DNA from: Corynebacterium sp. HMSC036D02
GTDB taxonomy: Bacteria > Actinomycetota > Actinomycetes > Mycobacteriales > Mycobacteriaceae
DNA: 35,453 nt
Assembly (NCBI RefSeq): GCF_001836165.1
Contig: NZ_KV827691.1
Location: 114,141 to 149,593, forward strand
Reading direction: 5' to 3'
The notes under the pieces are model-generated. The model was given only the letters and a program-made list of their open reading frames with translations, ran no database searches and had not been told where the DNA came from. The position numbers were made by a program, and so were the translations under genes. Below, piece by piece: positions 15,326-24,296 of the stretch (positions are counted from its first letter, which is position 1; every line of letters starts with the position of its first letter).

Positions 15326-16093
15326 TTAGAACTCGAGCTCCATCCCGGCAGCGCCGACGACGATCTCTCCGTCGAACTCGCGAGCAGCTGCTGCGTAGGT
15401 GGCGGCGGCATCGCCCCACGGCTGGAGGTGAACGAGCACCAGCTTCTTCACACCCGCTTCACGCGCCAGGCGTCCGGCTTCTGCTCCCGACATATGCATG
15501 TCTGGGGCTTTATCCTCCGAGGTCTCGCCCCATGCAGCCTCACAAAGGAAAGCATCCACACCCTGGGCAGCCTCAACGAGCGCGGGTGTATAGGCCGAAT
15601 CCGCGGAATAGCACAAGGTTGCTCCGGTTTTGGAGTGCTCGACGCGCAAGGCATACGTCTCTACCGGGTGCACGGTTCGGAAAGGCGTGATGTAGACATC
15701 GTCGACAAGCTGGCGTTCCCGATCCACCCAGGGGCTGAACGCAAATGTATCGCTCATGTCATCCACCCCGTCCGGGGCATCCGAGGACAACCGGCCCAGG
15801 TGGGTCTCAGTCGTCGACGGCCCGAGGCAGAAATTACGGGACGCCGCGGGTGCTGTGGGGTGGAAGCGACGCCACACCATCAAAGACGGAAAGTCCAAGC
15901 AGTGATCGGCGTGGAGATGAGTTAATGCCACGTGGGCATCGCAAGGATCCTGGAGTTCCTGCAGGCGTGCAAGCGTACCCGGGCCCAAGTCCATGATGAT
16001 GGACGGAGCAGAGGGAAAAGACAAGAGATAGCCAGAGGCCGGATTACCCACGGTGGGCACCGAGCCGGAACAGCCTAGGATGGTCAGCTTCAT
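15326..16093 (-). CDS. Metallo-beta-lactamase fold hydrolase, Rv1339-like candidate cyclic nucleotide phosphodiesterase
   Basis: Zinc-dependent hydrolase of 255 residues. The first metal-binding motif is HLHADH (His59, His61, Asp63, His64); [11 protein letters not shown] supplies a further Asp and [10 protein letters not shown] a final His. The N terminus [20 protein letters not shown] is typical of RNase Z-like and phosphodiesterase members. The order murI, this gene, rph, rdgB is the same as around M. tuberculosis Rv1339, which has been reported to degrade cAMP; by position and motifs this could be its orthologue. That assignment rests on memory and synteny. The start at 16093 fits the motif position but lacks a clear ribosome site. 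Confidence 0.85.
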   Translation of the reverse strand: MKLTILGCSGSVPTVGNPASGYLLSFPSAPSIIMDLGPGTLARLQELQDPCDAHVALTHLHADHCLDFPSLMVWRRFHPTAPAASRNFCLGPSTTETHLGRLSSDAPDGVDDMSDTFAFSPWVDRERQLVDDVYITPFRTVHPVETYALRVEHSKTGATLCYSADSAYTPALVEAAQGVDAFLCEAAWGETSEDKAPDMHMSGAEAGRLAREAGVKKLVLVHLQPWGDAAATYAAAAREFDGEIVVGAAGMELEF

Positions 16094-16160
16094 GCGTTCA
16101 ATAGTTCCACGAAACAACGGGGGATGCGGGATTTGCGTCGATTGTACATCTTCACCAGCA

Positions 16161-16937
16161 CTAAATCTTGGGTCCCAAGAAGCGCGTGGCCAAGAGCTCG
16201 AATGCCGCGTGGTCACCCGTGCACTCGAAACTGCGGGTGGGCACCTGCCCCGCTGGGGCGAGCATGTCCGTAGTGGTGAGGATGCGCAAGACATCCTTCG
16301 TAGTCTCCTCCGCCGAGGACACTAAAGTGACGTTGTCTCCAATAGCGAGCTGGATGACACCGGTGAGCAGCGGATAGTGCGTGCAGCCAAGAACGAGCGT
16401 ATCGACGCCCGCCGATTGCAACGGCGAGAGGTAGCCCTCAGCCACACCCAGGATTTGGCGCCCAGCGGTAATGCCGCGCTCGACAAAGTTCACGAAATCA
16501 GGACAGGCCACCGCCTCGCATTCGACATTCGGGTTGACGGCAAAAAGATCTTGGTACGCGCCTGAATTAATGGTGCCCTCCGTGCCGATGACGCCAATCT
16601 TGCCGTTGCGGGTGGTGGCGATGGCGCGGCGCACGGCCGGGCGGATGACCTCGACGACCGGAATGTCATAGCGCTCCCGGGCATCGTGCAGGAAGGCGGC
16701 CGTGGCGGTGTTGCAGGCGATCACCAACATTTTGCAGCCGCGCTCCACGAGCTCATCCGCAATCGCGGTGGAAAGCTCACGCACTTGGGCAATGGGCCGT
16801 GGGCCATAGGGCGCATGGGCGGTATCGCCGATGTAGATAATGGATTCGTCGGGAAGCTGCTCGATGATGGTACGCGCGACAGTCAGGCCGCCCACGCCCG
16901 AATCAAAAATCCCGATGGGAGATGTTGCATCAGGCAT
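16161..16937 (-). CDS. murI: Glutamate racemase
   Basis: Converts L-glutamate to D-glutamate for peptidoglycan. The 258-residue protein shows the N-terminal [17 protein letters not shown], the substrate loop [11 protein letters not shown], and the two catalytic cysteines: Cys75 in ACNTATA and Cys185 in LGCTHYPLL. Length and motif spacing are standard. The ATG overlaps the stop of the rhomboid gene by 1 nt (TAATG), so it is translated by coupling. Confidence 0.97.
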   Translation of the reverse strand: MPDATSPIGIFDSGVGGLTVARTIIEQLPDESIIYIGDTAHAPYGPRPIAQVRELSTAIADELVERGCKMLVIACNTATAAFLHDARERYDIPVVEVIRPAVRRAIATTRNGKIGVIGTEGTINSGAYQDLFAVNPNVECEAVACPDFVNFVERGITAGRQILGVAEGYLSPLQSAGVDTLVLGCTHYPLLTGVIQLAIGDNVTLVSSAEETTKDVLRILTTTDMLAPAGQVPTRSFECTGDHAAFELLATRFLGPKI

Positions 16938-17659
16938 TAGCGCGTGACTCCTTGGGGTGCAGGCTTAACCTTCTTAATTGGGTCATCCGAGGTGATCACC
17001 ATTCCCGCGACGATGCCACCGATGGCACCGAAAAGGTGTCCCTGCCAGCTGACCCCCTCATAGATAGGCAACACGCCCCAGATGAGGCCGGAATAGGCAA
17101 AGCCCAACCCCACGCCAACAAGGAACTGGCCCAACGAGCGGTTAAAGATTCCCCGCACGATGAGGTAGGCCAACCAGCCATACACCATTCCTGAGGCACC
17201 AATGTGCGATGTTCCCGGCCCGCCCAATAGCCACGTGCCTATGCCCGCAATGAGCACCACGATGACGGTGACCTCCCACCATGCCTTGCGGCCGGAGAGA
17301 CCGATCAGGAAACAAAAGACCGCACCGGGCAGCGAGTTACCGATGAGATGCTCAAAGTTTGCGTGGAGAAGCGGCGCGGTGAAAATCCCCCAAATGCCGT
17401 TGAAATCCAGAGGGTGAATTCCGTACTGGCCCAGCTCGCTTCCAAAGAACAGGAAGTTAATGATGTGGATGATCCACTCGACGGCCAGGAAGCCCACCGT
17501 TAAAGACGCAGCCGTTTTCAGGCGTCCGGCCCGAGTGTAATTCTTGGAATCCCCCGTGTTGAGAACAGCTTGCTGCCCCGCGCCGGGAGTTGCCGGGCGG
17601 GGCTGGAAGGGGTTGGGCTCATGCGAATGCTGCTGGCCAAAGGGTCCACTCGTCGTCAT
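16937..17659 (-). CDS. Rhomboid family intramembrane serine protease
   Basis: Cleaves membrane proteins within or near their transmembrane segments. The 240 residues begin with a polar Pro/Gln-rich cytoplasmic tail (about 1-45), followed by about six membrane segments. The catalytic dyad is Ser156 in GASG (154-157) and His208 in [16 protein letters not shown] (104-108) supplies the oxyanion-site Asn. GGAGG lies 4 nt before the ATG. It sits directly upstream of murI, which I recall as a usual actinobacterial neighbour. Substrate unknown. Confidence 0.93.
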   Translation of the reverse strand: MTTSGPFGQQHSHEPNPFQPRPATPGAGQQAVLNTGDSKNYTRAGRLKTAASLTVGFLAVEWIIHIINFLFFGSELGQYGIHPLDFNGIWGIFTAPLLHANFEHLIGNSLPGAVFCFLIGLSGRKAWWEVTVIVVLIAGIGTWLLGGPGTSHIGASGMVYGWLAYLIVRGIFNRSLGQFLVGVGLGFAYSGLIWGVLPIYEGVSWQGHLFGAIGGIVAGMVITSDDPIKKVKPAPQGVTR

Positions 17660-17672
17660 AATGCCTCCAACT

Positions 17673-18635
17673 TTAGCAAGCGCGCAGCGAGGAATACGTC
17701 TCCAAACCCAGCCCCGGGGTGGCGCTCACCACGGCATCGACGATGGCTGCCTCAACGGCGTCGGCAGCGGCTGCGCTTAACGACGCCAACTCCGCAGCAC
17801 CGATGCCCTGATCCGCAGGCTGTGTTCCGGAGGCGGCGGCAAAAAGCGTATCTCCATCCAGTGGGGAATGCGCCGGGCGAACCGCCCGGGCGATGCCGTC
17901 GTGGCCCGCTAACGCAAGACGTTTAACCTGGGCCTTGCTCAACGGGGCATCGGTCAACACCGCACCGATGGTGGTATTCAGACGGGAGGTGCCCGTAAAA
18001 GCCTCGGCTAGGCTGCGAGCCGCGGCAAACTTCTCAACGTCGACGGCTGGTACACCCGGCGCACCAAACAAGCGCCCAGTCTCAGCATCAATCACCTGCC
18101 CCACCGGGTTGGCTACGACGACCGCGGCGACGGTGAACGGGGAGGCATCGACAAACGCGGTGCCCACCCCACCCCGGATCTTGCCTGCGCAGGCGCCGGT
18201 TCCTGCGCCCACGCTGCCGCTCGTGGCGTCGTGCCCTGCCAACGCGGCGCGTAGAGCGGCCTCTCCGTCCTCCGCCGTGGGGCGCTGTGGGCCGGCGAGC
18301 AGATCAAAAATGACCGCGCCCGGCACGATGGGCACGCGGGGTCCAGGAATATCCTCCCCGAACGCGGGGAATCCGATACCGGCTTCCTCCAAACCACGCA
18401 TGACGCCGTCCGCAGCCGCCAGACCAAAAGCCGAGCCGCCCGCGAGCACTAGAGCATGAACGCGTTCGACCGTGTTGTGTGGCTCCAGCAGATCCGTCTC
18501 GCGTGTTCCGGGGCCTCCGCCGCGCACATCAACGCCAGCCACGGTTCCCTGCTCGCCGCAATAAATGACGGTGACGCCGGTGTCCTCATGGGTGACATGG
18601 CCGACGGAAAAGCCCAAGCCTGGAAGCGTCTGCAC
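17673..18635 (-). CDS. P1 family peptidase (DmpA-like)
   Basis: Self-cleaving aminopeptidase-type hydrolase of family S58/P1 with an Ntn-like mechanism. In the 320-residue product the probable autocleavage and nucleophile site is Asn220-Thr221 in SRLNTTIGAVLTDAPLSKAQ, followed by the family pattern AHDGIARAVRP-type (GHDGIARAVRPAHSPLDGDT). GGSAFGLAAADGVMRGLEE and GTGACAGKIRGGVGTA are also characteristic. The start is uncertain: no ATG fits, and GTG at 18635, 4 nt after the DUF2017 stop, gives a natural N terminus (MQTLPGLGFSVGHV). Natural substrate unknown. Part of the clpS-rdgB operon, between DUF2017 and the rhomboid gene. Confidence 0.9.
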   Translation of the reverse strand: MQTLPGLGFSVGHVTHEDTGVTVIYCGEQGTVAGVDVRGGGPGTRETDLLEPHNTVERVHALVLAGGSAFGLAAADGVMRGLEEAGIGFPAFGEDIPGPRVPIVPGAVIFDLLAGPQRPTAEDGEAALRAALAGHDATSGSVGAGTGACAGKIRGGVGTAFVDASPFTVAAVVVANPVGQVIDAETGRLFGAPGVPAVDVEKFAAARSLAEAFTGTSRLNTTIGAVLTDAPLSKAQVKRLALAGHDGIARAVRPAHSPLDGDTLFAAASGTQPADQGIGAAELASLSAAAADAVEAAIVDAVVSATPGLGLETYSSLRAC

Positions 18636-18639
18636 GGTG

Positions 18640-19176
18640 CTAGTCCATGATGACGTTGAGCAGCGAATCCTGGCAGAACGCCAGCCATTCCACGAGCGTA
18701 TCGCGGTCTGCCCCGGGCGCATCCTGCGGCACGTCCCCAGCGGCGATGAAGAGGCGAAGGTCATTGAGTCCAGCGAGGAAGGCATGTGCTTCTTCCTCGC
18801 TGATAGCTACCTCTCCCCCGCCGGTGGGACCGAGGGCGGTGTTAATCACTTGAAGGTTTTCCAGCTTGGCGCGCGCAATGTCATTTTCGTGCAGCGAGCG
18901 CATCAGCGCATTATCGCCATCGAACTCCTCATCCCCTGCCTTCTTAAAATCGGGGAAGAGACGGGCCAGCGATGGATCCTCCGGTGCTTCGGTGTGGCCG
19001 GTGGGCATATCGAGCATGTCCGCCAGCTCGTCCTTGGGCGCTGATTGCGCGCGCGCAATGATGGCCTCGGAGACCGTCGCGGTGAGATCGCCTAAAACTT
19101 CGCGCTCCATGGGTTCGAAAACAGTCGTGTATTTCGCACCACGCATGAAGGACTTCTTTTTCTTCCAAGCCTGCAT
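18640..19176 (-). CDS. DUF2017 family protein
   Basis: A 178-residue soluble protein of the actinobacterial DUF2017 family, recognised by its place directly after clpS and by its motifs (FEPMEREVLGDLTATVSEAI near the N terminus, FPDFKK in the middle, LNDLRLFIAAGDV and LVEWLAFCQDSLLNVIMD at the end). Mostly helical; function unknown. The close linkage to clpS (4-nt gap) suggests a link with N-degron recognition or Clp proteolysis, but this is only inferred from position. Confidence 0.88.
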   Translation of the reverse strand: MQAWKKKKSFMRGAKYTTVFEPMEREVLGDLTATVSEAIIARAQSAPKDELADMLDMPTGHTEAPEDPSLARLFPDFKKAGDEEFDGDNALMRSLHENDIARAKLENLQVINTALGPTGGGEVAISEEEAHAFLAGLNDLRLFIAAGDVPQDAPGADRDTLVEWLAFCQDSLLNVIMD

Positions 19177-19180
19177 ACCC

Positions 19181-19516
19181 TTATCCTGCCTGCTGCATCG
19201 TGGCCCACAAGCCGGCGACCTGTAGTTTCTTCACATCGGCTTCGACCTTGTCGCGCTCGCCCGAAGAGACTGCCGCCTTACCTTCGGTATGGACTTGCAT
19301 CATTAGCTCATTGGCCCGTTTCTTGTCATAGCCCAAAACGGTCTGGAACACGTAGGAAACGTAGCTCATTAGGTTGACTGGGTCATCCCAGACAATGCAC
19401 ATCCACGGCAGGTTTTCGCTCGTTGCGACGTCGACCTCAATCGCCTCATCCAGCTCCGGGGTGGCCATGGGCGAACTCATCACCACGCCCGCGGACGTTT
19501 CGTTGTGCGCTTTCAT
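19181..19516 (-). CDS. clpS: ATP-dependent Clp protease adaptor ClpS
   Basis: Adaptor that binds proteins with destabilising N-terminal residues and hands them to the Clp unfoldase. The 111-residue protein has a flexible acidic N-terminal tail (about 1-35) and the ClpS core: [20 protein letters not shown], then the helix [20 protein letters not shown] and the end [20 protein letters not shown] lies a few nt before the ATG at 19516. First gene of the eight-gene operon to rdgB; a fair promoter (TTGATG, 17 nt, TATAGG) lies upstream on the minus strand at about 19542-19570. Confidence 0.95.
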   Translation of the reverse strand: MKAHNETSAGVVMSSPMATPELDEAIEVDVATSENLPWMCIVWDDPVNLMSYVSYVFQTVLGYDKKRANELMMQVHTEGKAAVSSGERDKVEADVKKLQVAGLWATMQQAG

Positions 19517-19603
19517 GTCCTCTACCCTAGCTAAATTTTTTCCTATAGCGAGCGGTTATACTGTCATCAACTTTGACCTGATTGTCGTTTCCAGGTGGCA
19601 CCG

Positions 19604-20182
19604 ATGAATTCTTTCACCCTTCCCCCAGCCGTTACTGACATTCTCGCGGGACACCAACCGGCTAAAGAGGATCTTATCCCCCTCCTACAGCGCATCCTCA
19701 CCGTGCTTGTCCTCGGTGGCACGCTCGTCACTGCCGTGATCAGCCTGACCACTCCGTCCGAGGACGGCAGCTCGCAGGATCCAGTCCCTCCCGCACCTGA
19801 AACGTGCGATTACGAACTTCCCGACGTCCCCGTCCAACGCCAGCTCGCCACCATCCAAGAGGATCTGCTCACGGCGCTCAACGAGTGGCACAAGCAGGAC
19901 GGTCAGGCCCCGCTGGTGCCCTGGATCGAACGCCAAACCGCTGCCCGCGAAAAGGCGGAGTGCAACGCGGTTACCAAGACGGAAGAGCACACGGATGAAA
20001 ATGTGCAGATGGTTCAAAATCACCTGCCCTTGGACCAAGCCAGCGGATATGAATTTATCGAGAAATTTCTCGCGTCCCCCTCTCACGTTGCCGCTTTGCG
20101 CGACCCCCGGATGACCACTGCCGCGGTAGGCACGGCCTACAACGACGGCGAGGTCTACGTTGTCATTCAGCTTGAGGAATAG
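19604..20182 (+). CDS. Membrane-anchored, degenerate CAP/SCP-domain-like protein
   Basis: A 192-residue protein with a cytoplasmic head, one membrane segment (about 28-49, LQRILTVLVLGGTLVTAVIS) and an exported domain. The domain has the outline of the CAP (SCP/PR-1) fold: LLTALNEWHKQDGQAPLVPW at its start and FIEKFLASPSHVAALRDPRM then VGTAYNDGEVYVVIQL at its end, like the SPGH and GVGVA...YW motifs of the family. The first conserved His of the family is not obvious. The ATG at 19604 has AGGTGG 5 nt before it; an in-frame GTG at 19595 is an alternative. Divergent from clpS. CAP proteins bind lipids or sterols, but the role here is unknown. Confidence 0.7.
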   Translation: MNSFTLPPAVTDILAGHQPAKEDLIPLLQRILTVLVLGGTLVTAVISLTTPSEDGSSQDPVPPAPETCDYELPDVPVQRQLATIQEDLLTALNEWHKQDGQAPLVPWIERQTAAREKAECNAVTKTEEHTDENVQMVQNHLPLDQASGYEFIEKFLASPSHVAALRDPRMTTAAVGTAYNDGEVYVVIQLEE

Positions 20183-20210
20183 AAGAGCTGATTTTTCGGT
20201 ACTGCCTGAG

Positions 20211-20216
20211 TAGCAT
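20211..20216 (+). promoter_or_regulatory. -10 element of a probable leaderless transcript (pncB)
   Basis: TAGCAT, preceded by TGAG, ends exactly 7 nt before the GTG start at 20224. No ribosome binding site is visible. Confidence 0.5.
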
Positions 20217-20223
20217 CTTCGAT

Positions 20224-21576
20224 GTGACTACTATCTCAGACAATGTCCAGGGTTCTGGGTTCGAACCTAGCGATCGTTCCACGGCTCTCCTTACCGATAA
20301 ATATGAGCTGACCATGCTGCAAGCAGCACTACGCGATGGCTCTGCACACCGCCAGGTTGCCTGCGAGGTGTTCGCCCGCCGTCTCCCCAACGAGCGGCGC
20401 TATGGTGTCGTTGCCGGCACCGAGCGCGTCCTTCGCGCCGTACGGGATTTCCGCTTCACCGCCCAGCAGCTGGCAGAGATGGACTTCTTGGATGCAGAAA
20501 CCAAGGAATACCTGGCCAATTACCGGTTCTCTGGGCATATCGATGGCTACCGCGAGGGTGAGCTTTATTTCCCCAATTCGCCGCTGCTGACCGTGCGCGG
20601 CACCTTTGGTGAATGCCTGATCCTGGAAACGGTGATCCTGTCCATCATGAATTCCGATTCCGCGGTGGCTTCTGCGGCCTCACGCATGGTTGTGGCTGCG
20701 GATGGCCGCCCCATCATCGAGATGGGCTCGCGCCGCACCCACGAATACGCTGCCGTGACCGCCGCCCGCGCCGCCTACCTGGCAGGTTTCCAGGCCACCT
20801 CCAACTTGGAAGCCGGCTACCGCTACGACATTCCAGTCTCTGGCACCGCGGCGCATGCGTGGACGTTGGCGCACGTCAACGAGGACGGCACCCCGAACGA
20901 AGAGGCGGCTTTCCGCAGCCAGATCGAGACCCTCGGCGTGGATACCACCCTGCTCGTGGATACCTATGACATCACCAAGGGCGTAGAAACCGCCGTGCGC
21001 GTAGCCGGCCCCGAGCTGGGCGGTGTGCGCATCGACTCCGGCGACTTGGCCGCGGTCACCCGCCGCGTGCGCAAGCAGCTCGATGACTTGGGCAATCACA
21101 ACACCAAAATCGTGGTGTCCTCCGACCTCGACGAGTTCGCCATCGCCGGCCTGCGCGGCGATCCCGTCGACGTCTACGGCGTGGGCACCTCGGTAGTCAC
21201 CGGCTCTGGCGCCCCGACGGCCAGCATGGTGTACAAGGTCGTCGAGGTCGACGGCCACCGAGTAGCCAAGCGCTCCTCCTCGAAGAAGTCGCAGGGTGGG
21301 GCGAAGCGTTCCTTACGCGCCTACCGTTCCTCCGGAGTGGCCGTCGAGGAGCTCGTACTCCCCTTCTCCGCCGAGGACCCGGACACGGGCACGCTGCGCA
21401 CCCGCGAGATGACGGTGCCACTCATGCGCGATGGAGAGATCGTGGACAACTTGCCCACTCTCCACGAATCCCGCGAGTATCTAGCTCAGGCCATCACCAC
21501 CCTGCCGTGGGAAGGCCTGGCTCTCACCCGCGACGAGCCGGCGGTTCCGACCCGCTTCATCGGCTTCGACTCCTAA
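20224..21576 (+). CDS. pncB: Nicotinate phosphoribosyltransferase
   Basis: Joins nicotinate and PRPP, with ATP hydrolysis, to nicotinate mononucleotide in the Preiss-Handler NAD salvage pathway. The 450 residues show ALLTDKYELTMLQAALRDGS near the start, FARRLPNERRYGVVAGTERV, MGSRRTHEYAAVTAARAAYL (phosphoribosyl site), SGTAAHAWTLAH with the catalytic His region, and DTYDITKGVETA and GVRIDSGDLAAV. The start is GTG at 20224 with a -10 element 7 nt before it. NadE, which completes NAD synthesis, lies in the same window at 34396. The helicase gene follows 36 bp downstream with its own promoter. Confidence 0.95.
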   Translation: MTTISDNVQGSGFEPSDRSTALLTDKYELTMLQAALRDGSAHRQVACEVFARRLPNERRYGVVAGTERVLRAVRDFRFTAQQLAEMDFLDAETKEYLANYRFSGHIDGYREGELYFPNSPLLTVRGTFGECLILETVILSIMNSDSAVASAASRMVVAADGRPIIEMGSRRTHEYAAVTAARAAYLAGFQATSNLEAGYRYDIPVSGTAAHAWTLAHVNEDGTPNEEAAFRSQIETLGVDTTLLVDTYDITKGVETAVRVAGPELGGVRIDSGDLAAVTRRVRKQLDDLGNHNTKIVVSSDLDEFAIAGLRGDPVDVYGVGTSVVTGSGAPTASMVYKVVEVDGHRVAKRSSSKKSQGGAKRSLRAYRSSGVAVEELVLPFSAEDPDTGTLRTREMTVPLMRDGEIVDNLPTLHESREYLAQAITTLPWEGLALTRDEPAVPTRFIGFDS

Positions 21577-21599
21577 GTAGGCAGGCGGTGGCGACCGAC

Positions 21600-21605
21600 T
21601 ACACT
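21600..21605 (+). promoter_or_regulatory. -10 element of a probable leaderless transcript (dinG)
   Basis: TACACT ends exactly 7 nt before the ATG at 21613, in the 36-bp gap after pncB. No ribosome binding site is present in the gap, so dinG probably has its own leaderless transcript. Confidence 0.5.
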
Positions 21606-21612
21606 GCCTGAC

Positions 21613-23574
21613 ATGCACGACTCAACGGTTGACCTTCTCGACGCCGCCGTCTCCGCCCTCGGCGGCGCGCGGCGTGCCGGCCAGGTACGCATGGCGGAGG
21701 CCGTGACCACCGCGTTAGAAAAGGAACGCCACCTCGCTGTGCAGGCGGGAACTGGTACAGGTAAGTCCCTGGCTTACCTCGTTCCCGCCTTCCGCCACGC
21801 CCAAGGCACTGGCCACACGGTGATCGTCTCCACCGCCACGCTGGCGCTCCAACGCCAGCTCGTTGAGCGAGACCTGCCGCGCTTGGCCGAGGCCCTCGAG
21901 CCGCACTTGGAGAAGAAGCCGACCTTCGCCATCATGAAGGGCCGCTCCAACTACGTCTGCCTCAACAAGGTTTCCCGCGCCGCCGAACTGGAGGATGAGG
22001 ACGCCTTGCTCGACGAAGACGCTGTTTCTCACCTCGGCCGCCACGTCCAGCGTGTCTACGAGTGGGCGGAAGACACCGAGACGGGTGACCGCGAGGACTT
22101 GGAACCAGGCGTGCCAGACTTAGCGTGGCGGCAGGTCTCCGTCACCTCCAACGAGTGCCTTGGCGCCACGCGCTGCCCGCACGGCGAGGATTGCTTCGCG
22201 GAACTTGCGCGACGCCGCGCGGCGGACGTCGATATCGTGGTCACCAACCACGCGCTACTCGCCATCGACGCAGTAGCAGACATCAACATCCTGCCGGAGC
22301 ACGATGTCGTCATCATCGATGAGGCCCACGAGCTCGATGGCCGCATCACCTCAGTCTCTACCGCCGAGATCACCGGGCGCGCCCTGAAGATGGCGGCCAG
22401 CCGCGCCAAGTCCCTCGGCGCCAACGGCAAAGACCAACGTCTCACCGAGCAGGCCAACGAGCTGAGCCAGCTCCTCGGGGAGTTCGCGCCCGGACGCTGG
22501 ACCGACTTGCCAGAGGAAGCCAAGCAACAACTCATGAGCTTGGCGGACACGCTGGCTGACTGCCGCGAGACCATCGCCCGCGCCCCAGAGGGCGAGCAGG
22601 CCCAAGACCCGGAAAAATCTGCCGAGCGCCAGAACCTGGCCAATCACCTCGCCAGCCTCGTCGAAGCTATCGCTCGCATCCTCGATGTCTTCGCCACCGG
22701 TGACCCCGCAGCACACGCCGACGTGGTCTGGCTGGAGCGCGATGAGCGCACGCTGAACGACACCCTCGCCGTGGCCCCGCTTTCCATCGCCGGAATGCTG
22801 CACGAAAAACTCTTCGGCGAACAGACCGTGGTGCTGACCTCCGCCACACTGGCCTTGGGCGGTCGCTTCGACGCCATGGCCGCGCAATGGGGCCTGCCCA
22901 AAGGTTCATGGGACAGCCTCGATGTGGGATATCCTTTCGATCCCGCTCGCAGCGGCATCTTGTATACCGCCTCGCATCTACCGCAGCCGGGCCGCGACGG
23001 TCTCAGCCCGGAGACGCTCAAGGAAATCCGCGAGCTCATTATGGCTGCGGGCGGGCGCACTCTCGGGCTCTTCTCCTCGCGCCGGGCCGCGCAACAGGCA
23101 GCTGAGGAACTCAAGCCCACGCTCCCCTTCGATATCTATCTTCAGGGCGAGGATTCCATCGGCGCGCTGGTGGATAAGTTCACGAAGAACGAAAACTCGT
23201 GTCTCTTCGGCACGCTTACGCTCTGGCAGGGCGTCGACGTTCCGGGGCCCTCCTGTTCCCTTGTCCTCATCGACCGCATTCCGTTCCCCCGCCCGGATAA
23301 CCCCCTCATGCAGGCCCGCACCGAAGCCGCCAAGGCGGCTGGGCGCAATGGTTTCATGGAGGTTTCCGCTACGCACGCGGCGCTGCTTATGGCCCAAGGC
23401 GCGGGCCGCCTGCTGCGTTCCGCCAACGACCGCGGGGTCGTCGCGGTCCTCGATAGCCGCTTGGAAACCAAGCGCTATGGCTCCTACCTACGCGCCTCGA
23501 TGCCGCAGATGTGGCCCACGAGCGACCCTGAGGTTGTACGCGGCGCTCTCAAGCGCCTGGTTGAGGCCCGCTAG
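21613..23574 (+). CDS. dinG: DinG/XPD-type ATP-dependent DNA helicase with an Fe-S cluster
   Basis: 5'-3' superfamily 2 helicase thought to unwind R-loops, D-loops or damaged structures. The 653-residue protein shows Walker A AGTGTGKS (45-52), motif Ia VSTATLALQRQL, four cysteines for the [4Fe-4S] cluster (Cys116, Cys182, Cys188, Cys194), the DEAH box (236-239), the motif SATLALGGRFD, then GLFSSRRAAQQAAEEL and the end motifs WQGVDVPG and QGAGRLLRS. Length and motif order fit the actinobacterial DinG-like group without an exonuclease domain. Its TAG stop shares the tetranucleotide CTAG with the convergent pth2 gene. Confidence 0.94.
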   Translation: MHDSTVDLLDAAVSALGGARRAGQVRMAEAVTTALEKERHLAVQAGTGTGKSLAYLVPAFRHAQGTGHTVIVSTATLALQRQLVERDLPRLAEALEPHLEKKPTFAIMKGRSNYVCLNKVSRAAELEDEDALLDEDAVSHLGRHVQRVYEWAEDTETGDREDLEPGVPDLAWRQVSVTSNECLGATRCPHGEDCFAELARRRAADVDIVVTNHALLAIDAVADINILPEHDVVIIDEAHELDGRITSVSTAEITGRALKMAASRAKSLGANGKDQRLTEQANELSQLLGEFAPGRWTDLPEEAKQQLMSLADTLADCRETIARAPEGEQAQDPEKSAERQNLANHLASLVEAIARILDVFATGDPAAHADVVWLERDERTLNDTLAVAPLSIAGMLHEKLFGEQTVVLTSATLALGGRFDAMAAQWGLPKGSWDSLDVGYPFDPARSGILYTASHLPQPGRDGLSPETLKEIRELIMAAGGRTLGLFSSRRAAQQAAEELKPTLPFDIYLQGEDSIGALVDKFTKNENSCLFGTLTLWQGVDVPGPSCSLVLIDRIPFPRPDNPLMQARTEAAKAAGRNGFMEVSATHAALLMAQGAGRLLRSANDRGVVAVLDSRLETKRYGSYLRASMPQMWPTSDPEVVRGALKRLVEAR

Positions 23575-24296
23575 GGGCGGCGCAGCGCGCACACCGTGGC
23601 TGAGTCCGGGGCGACCTCGGTGAAGCCGGCGTCGCGCACCACCACCGCTCCCGGACGCGCACAAGCCACGGCAAACTCCTCATGGGGAATTTCGCGCACG
23701 GACAGCGCAAAGTCCTGTGCTGCCCAGTCTTCTACTTCCTCGGCGCTCATCGCCGCGGCCAACAGCATCGAACCGTGCCCTACTTGTGCTGCGGCCTTTC
23801 CCGCGCTCATCGCGAGGGACGCGTCGATGTAGATCACGGGGGCGTCGCCAAGCGCGGGCTCCTGCTCATCTTTCGGGAGGTCGGTATGGCCAATCTGCAG
23901 CTTGGCCACGAGCGGGTGCACATCCTGTACCGCTGAGGGGAGGAAAACACGCGCGCGGTTCTCCACGGTGACGCCCGGCAGGGCCTGGACATCACGCCAG
24001 GCCTTGTTGCGCGCCCGCCGCGCCACCTTACGAATGCGGTGCCCATACCACTGCCCCAAGGCCTCAGCGAAGGCTCCATCCTGTCCAGCCCGATCGTCGA
24101 GGCAGAGCTTGACGACGCCCCTCGCTGCCGCCTCCAACACCTCCGTGCGCTTGGGCGGGTCTTGCTTGGGTAGGTTGAGCGCAATCTGCATCGCCTGGAC
24201 CGTCTCAGGCTTATCCGGGTCCTCAGGATCATCGCGCCAGCTGCGCTCGCTACACGCTACCGTGAGGCGGCGATGGGCCTCACGGAGGTTATTCAC
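23571..24296 (-). CDS. Pth2-type (archaeal/eukaryal) peptidyl-tRNA hydrolase with N-terminal extension
   Basis: Predicted to release peptides from tRNA. The C-terminal about 120 residues match Pth2: VIYIDASLAMSAGKAAAQVG, HGSMLLAAAMSAEEVEDW, VREIPHEEFAVACARPGAVV, VRDAGFTEVAPDSATVCALR. The N-terminal about 120 residues (RREAH-like start, then AEALGQWYGHRIRKVARRAR and NKAWRDVQALPG) are extra to the archaeal enzyme and of unknown role. GTG at 24296 is chosen because GGAGG lies 9 nt upstream; this makes the gene overlap serB by 8 nt, so the two are coupled. It does not look like the standard bacterial Pth; a Pth1 gene elsewhere in the genome is expected. Confidence 0.85.
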   Translation of the reverse strand: MNNLREAHRRLTVACSERSWRDDPEDPDKPETVQAMQIALNLPKQDPPKRTEVLEAAARGVVKLCLDDRAGQDGAFAEALGQWYGHRIRKVARRARNKAWRDVQALPGVTVENRARVFLPSAVQDVHPLVAKLQIGHTDLPKDEQEPALGDAPVIYIDASLAMSAGKAAAQVGHGSMLLAAAMSAEEVEDWAAQDFALSVREIPHEEFAVACARPGAVVVRDAGFTEVAPDSATVCALRRP

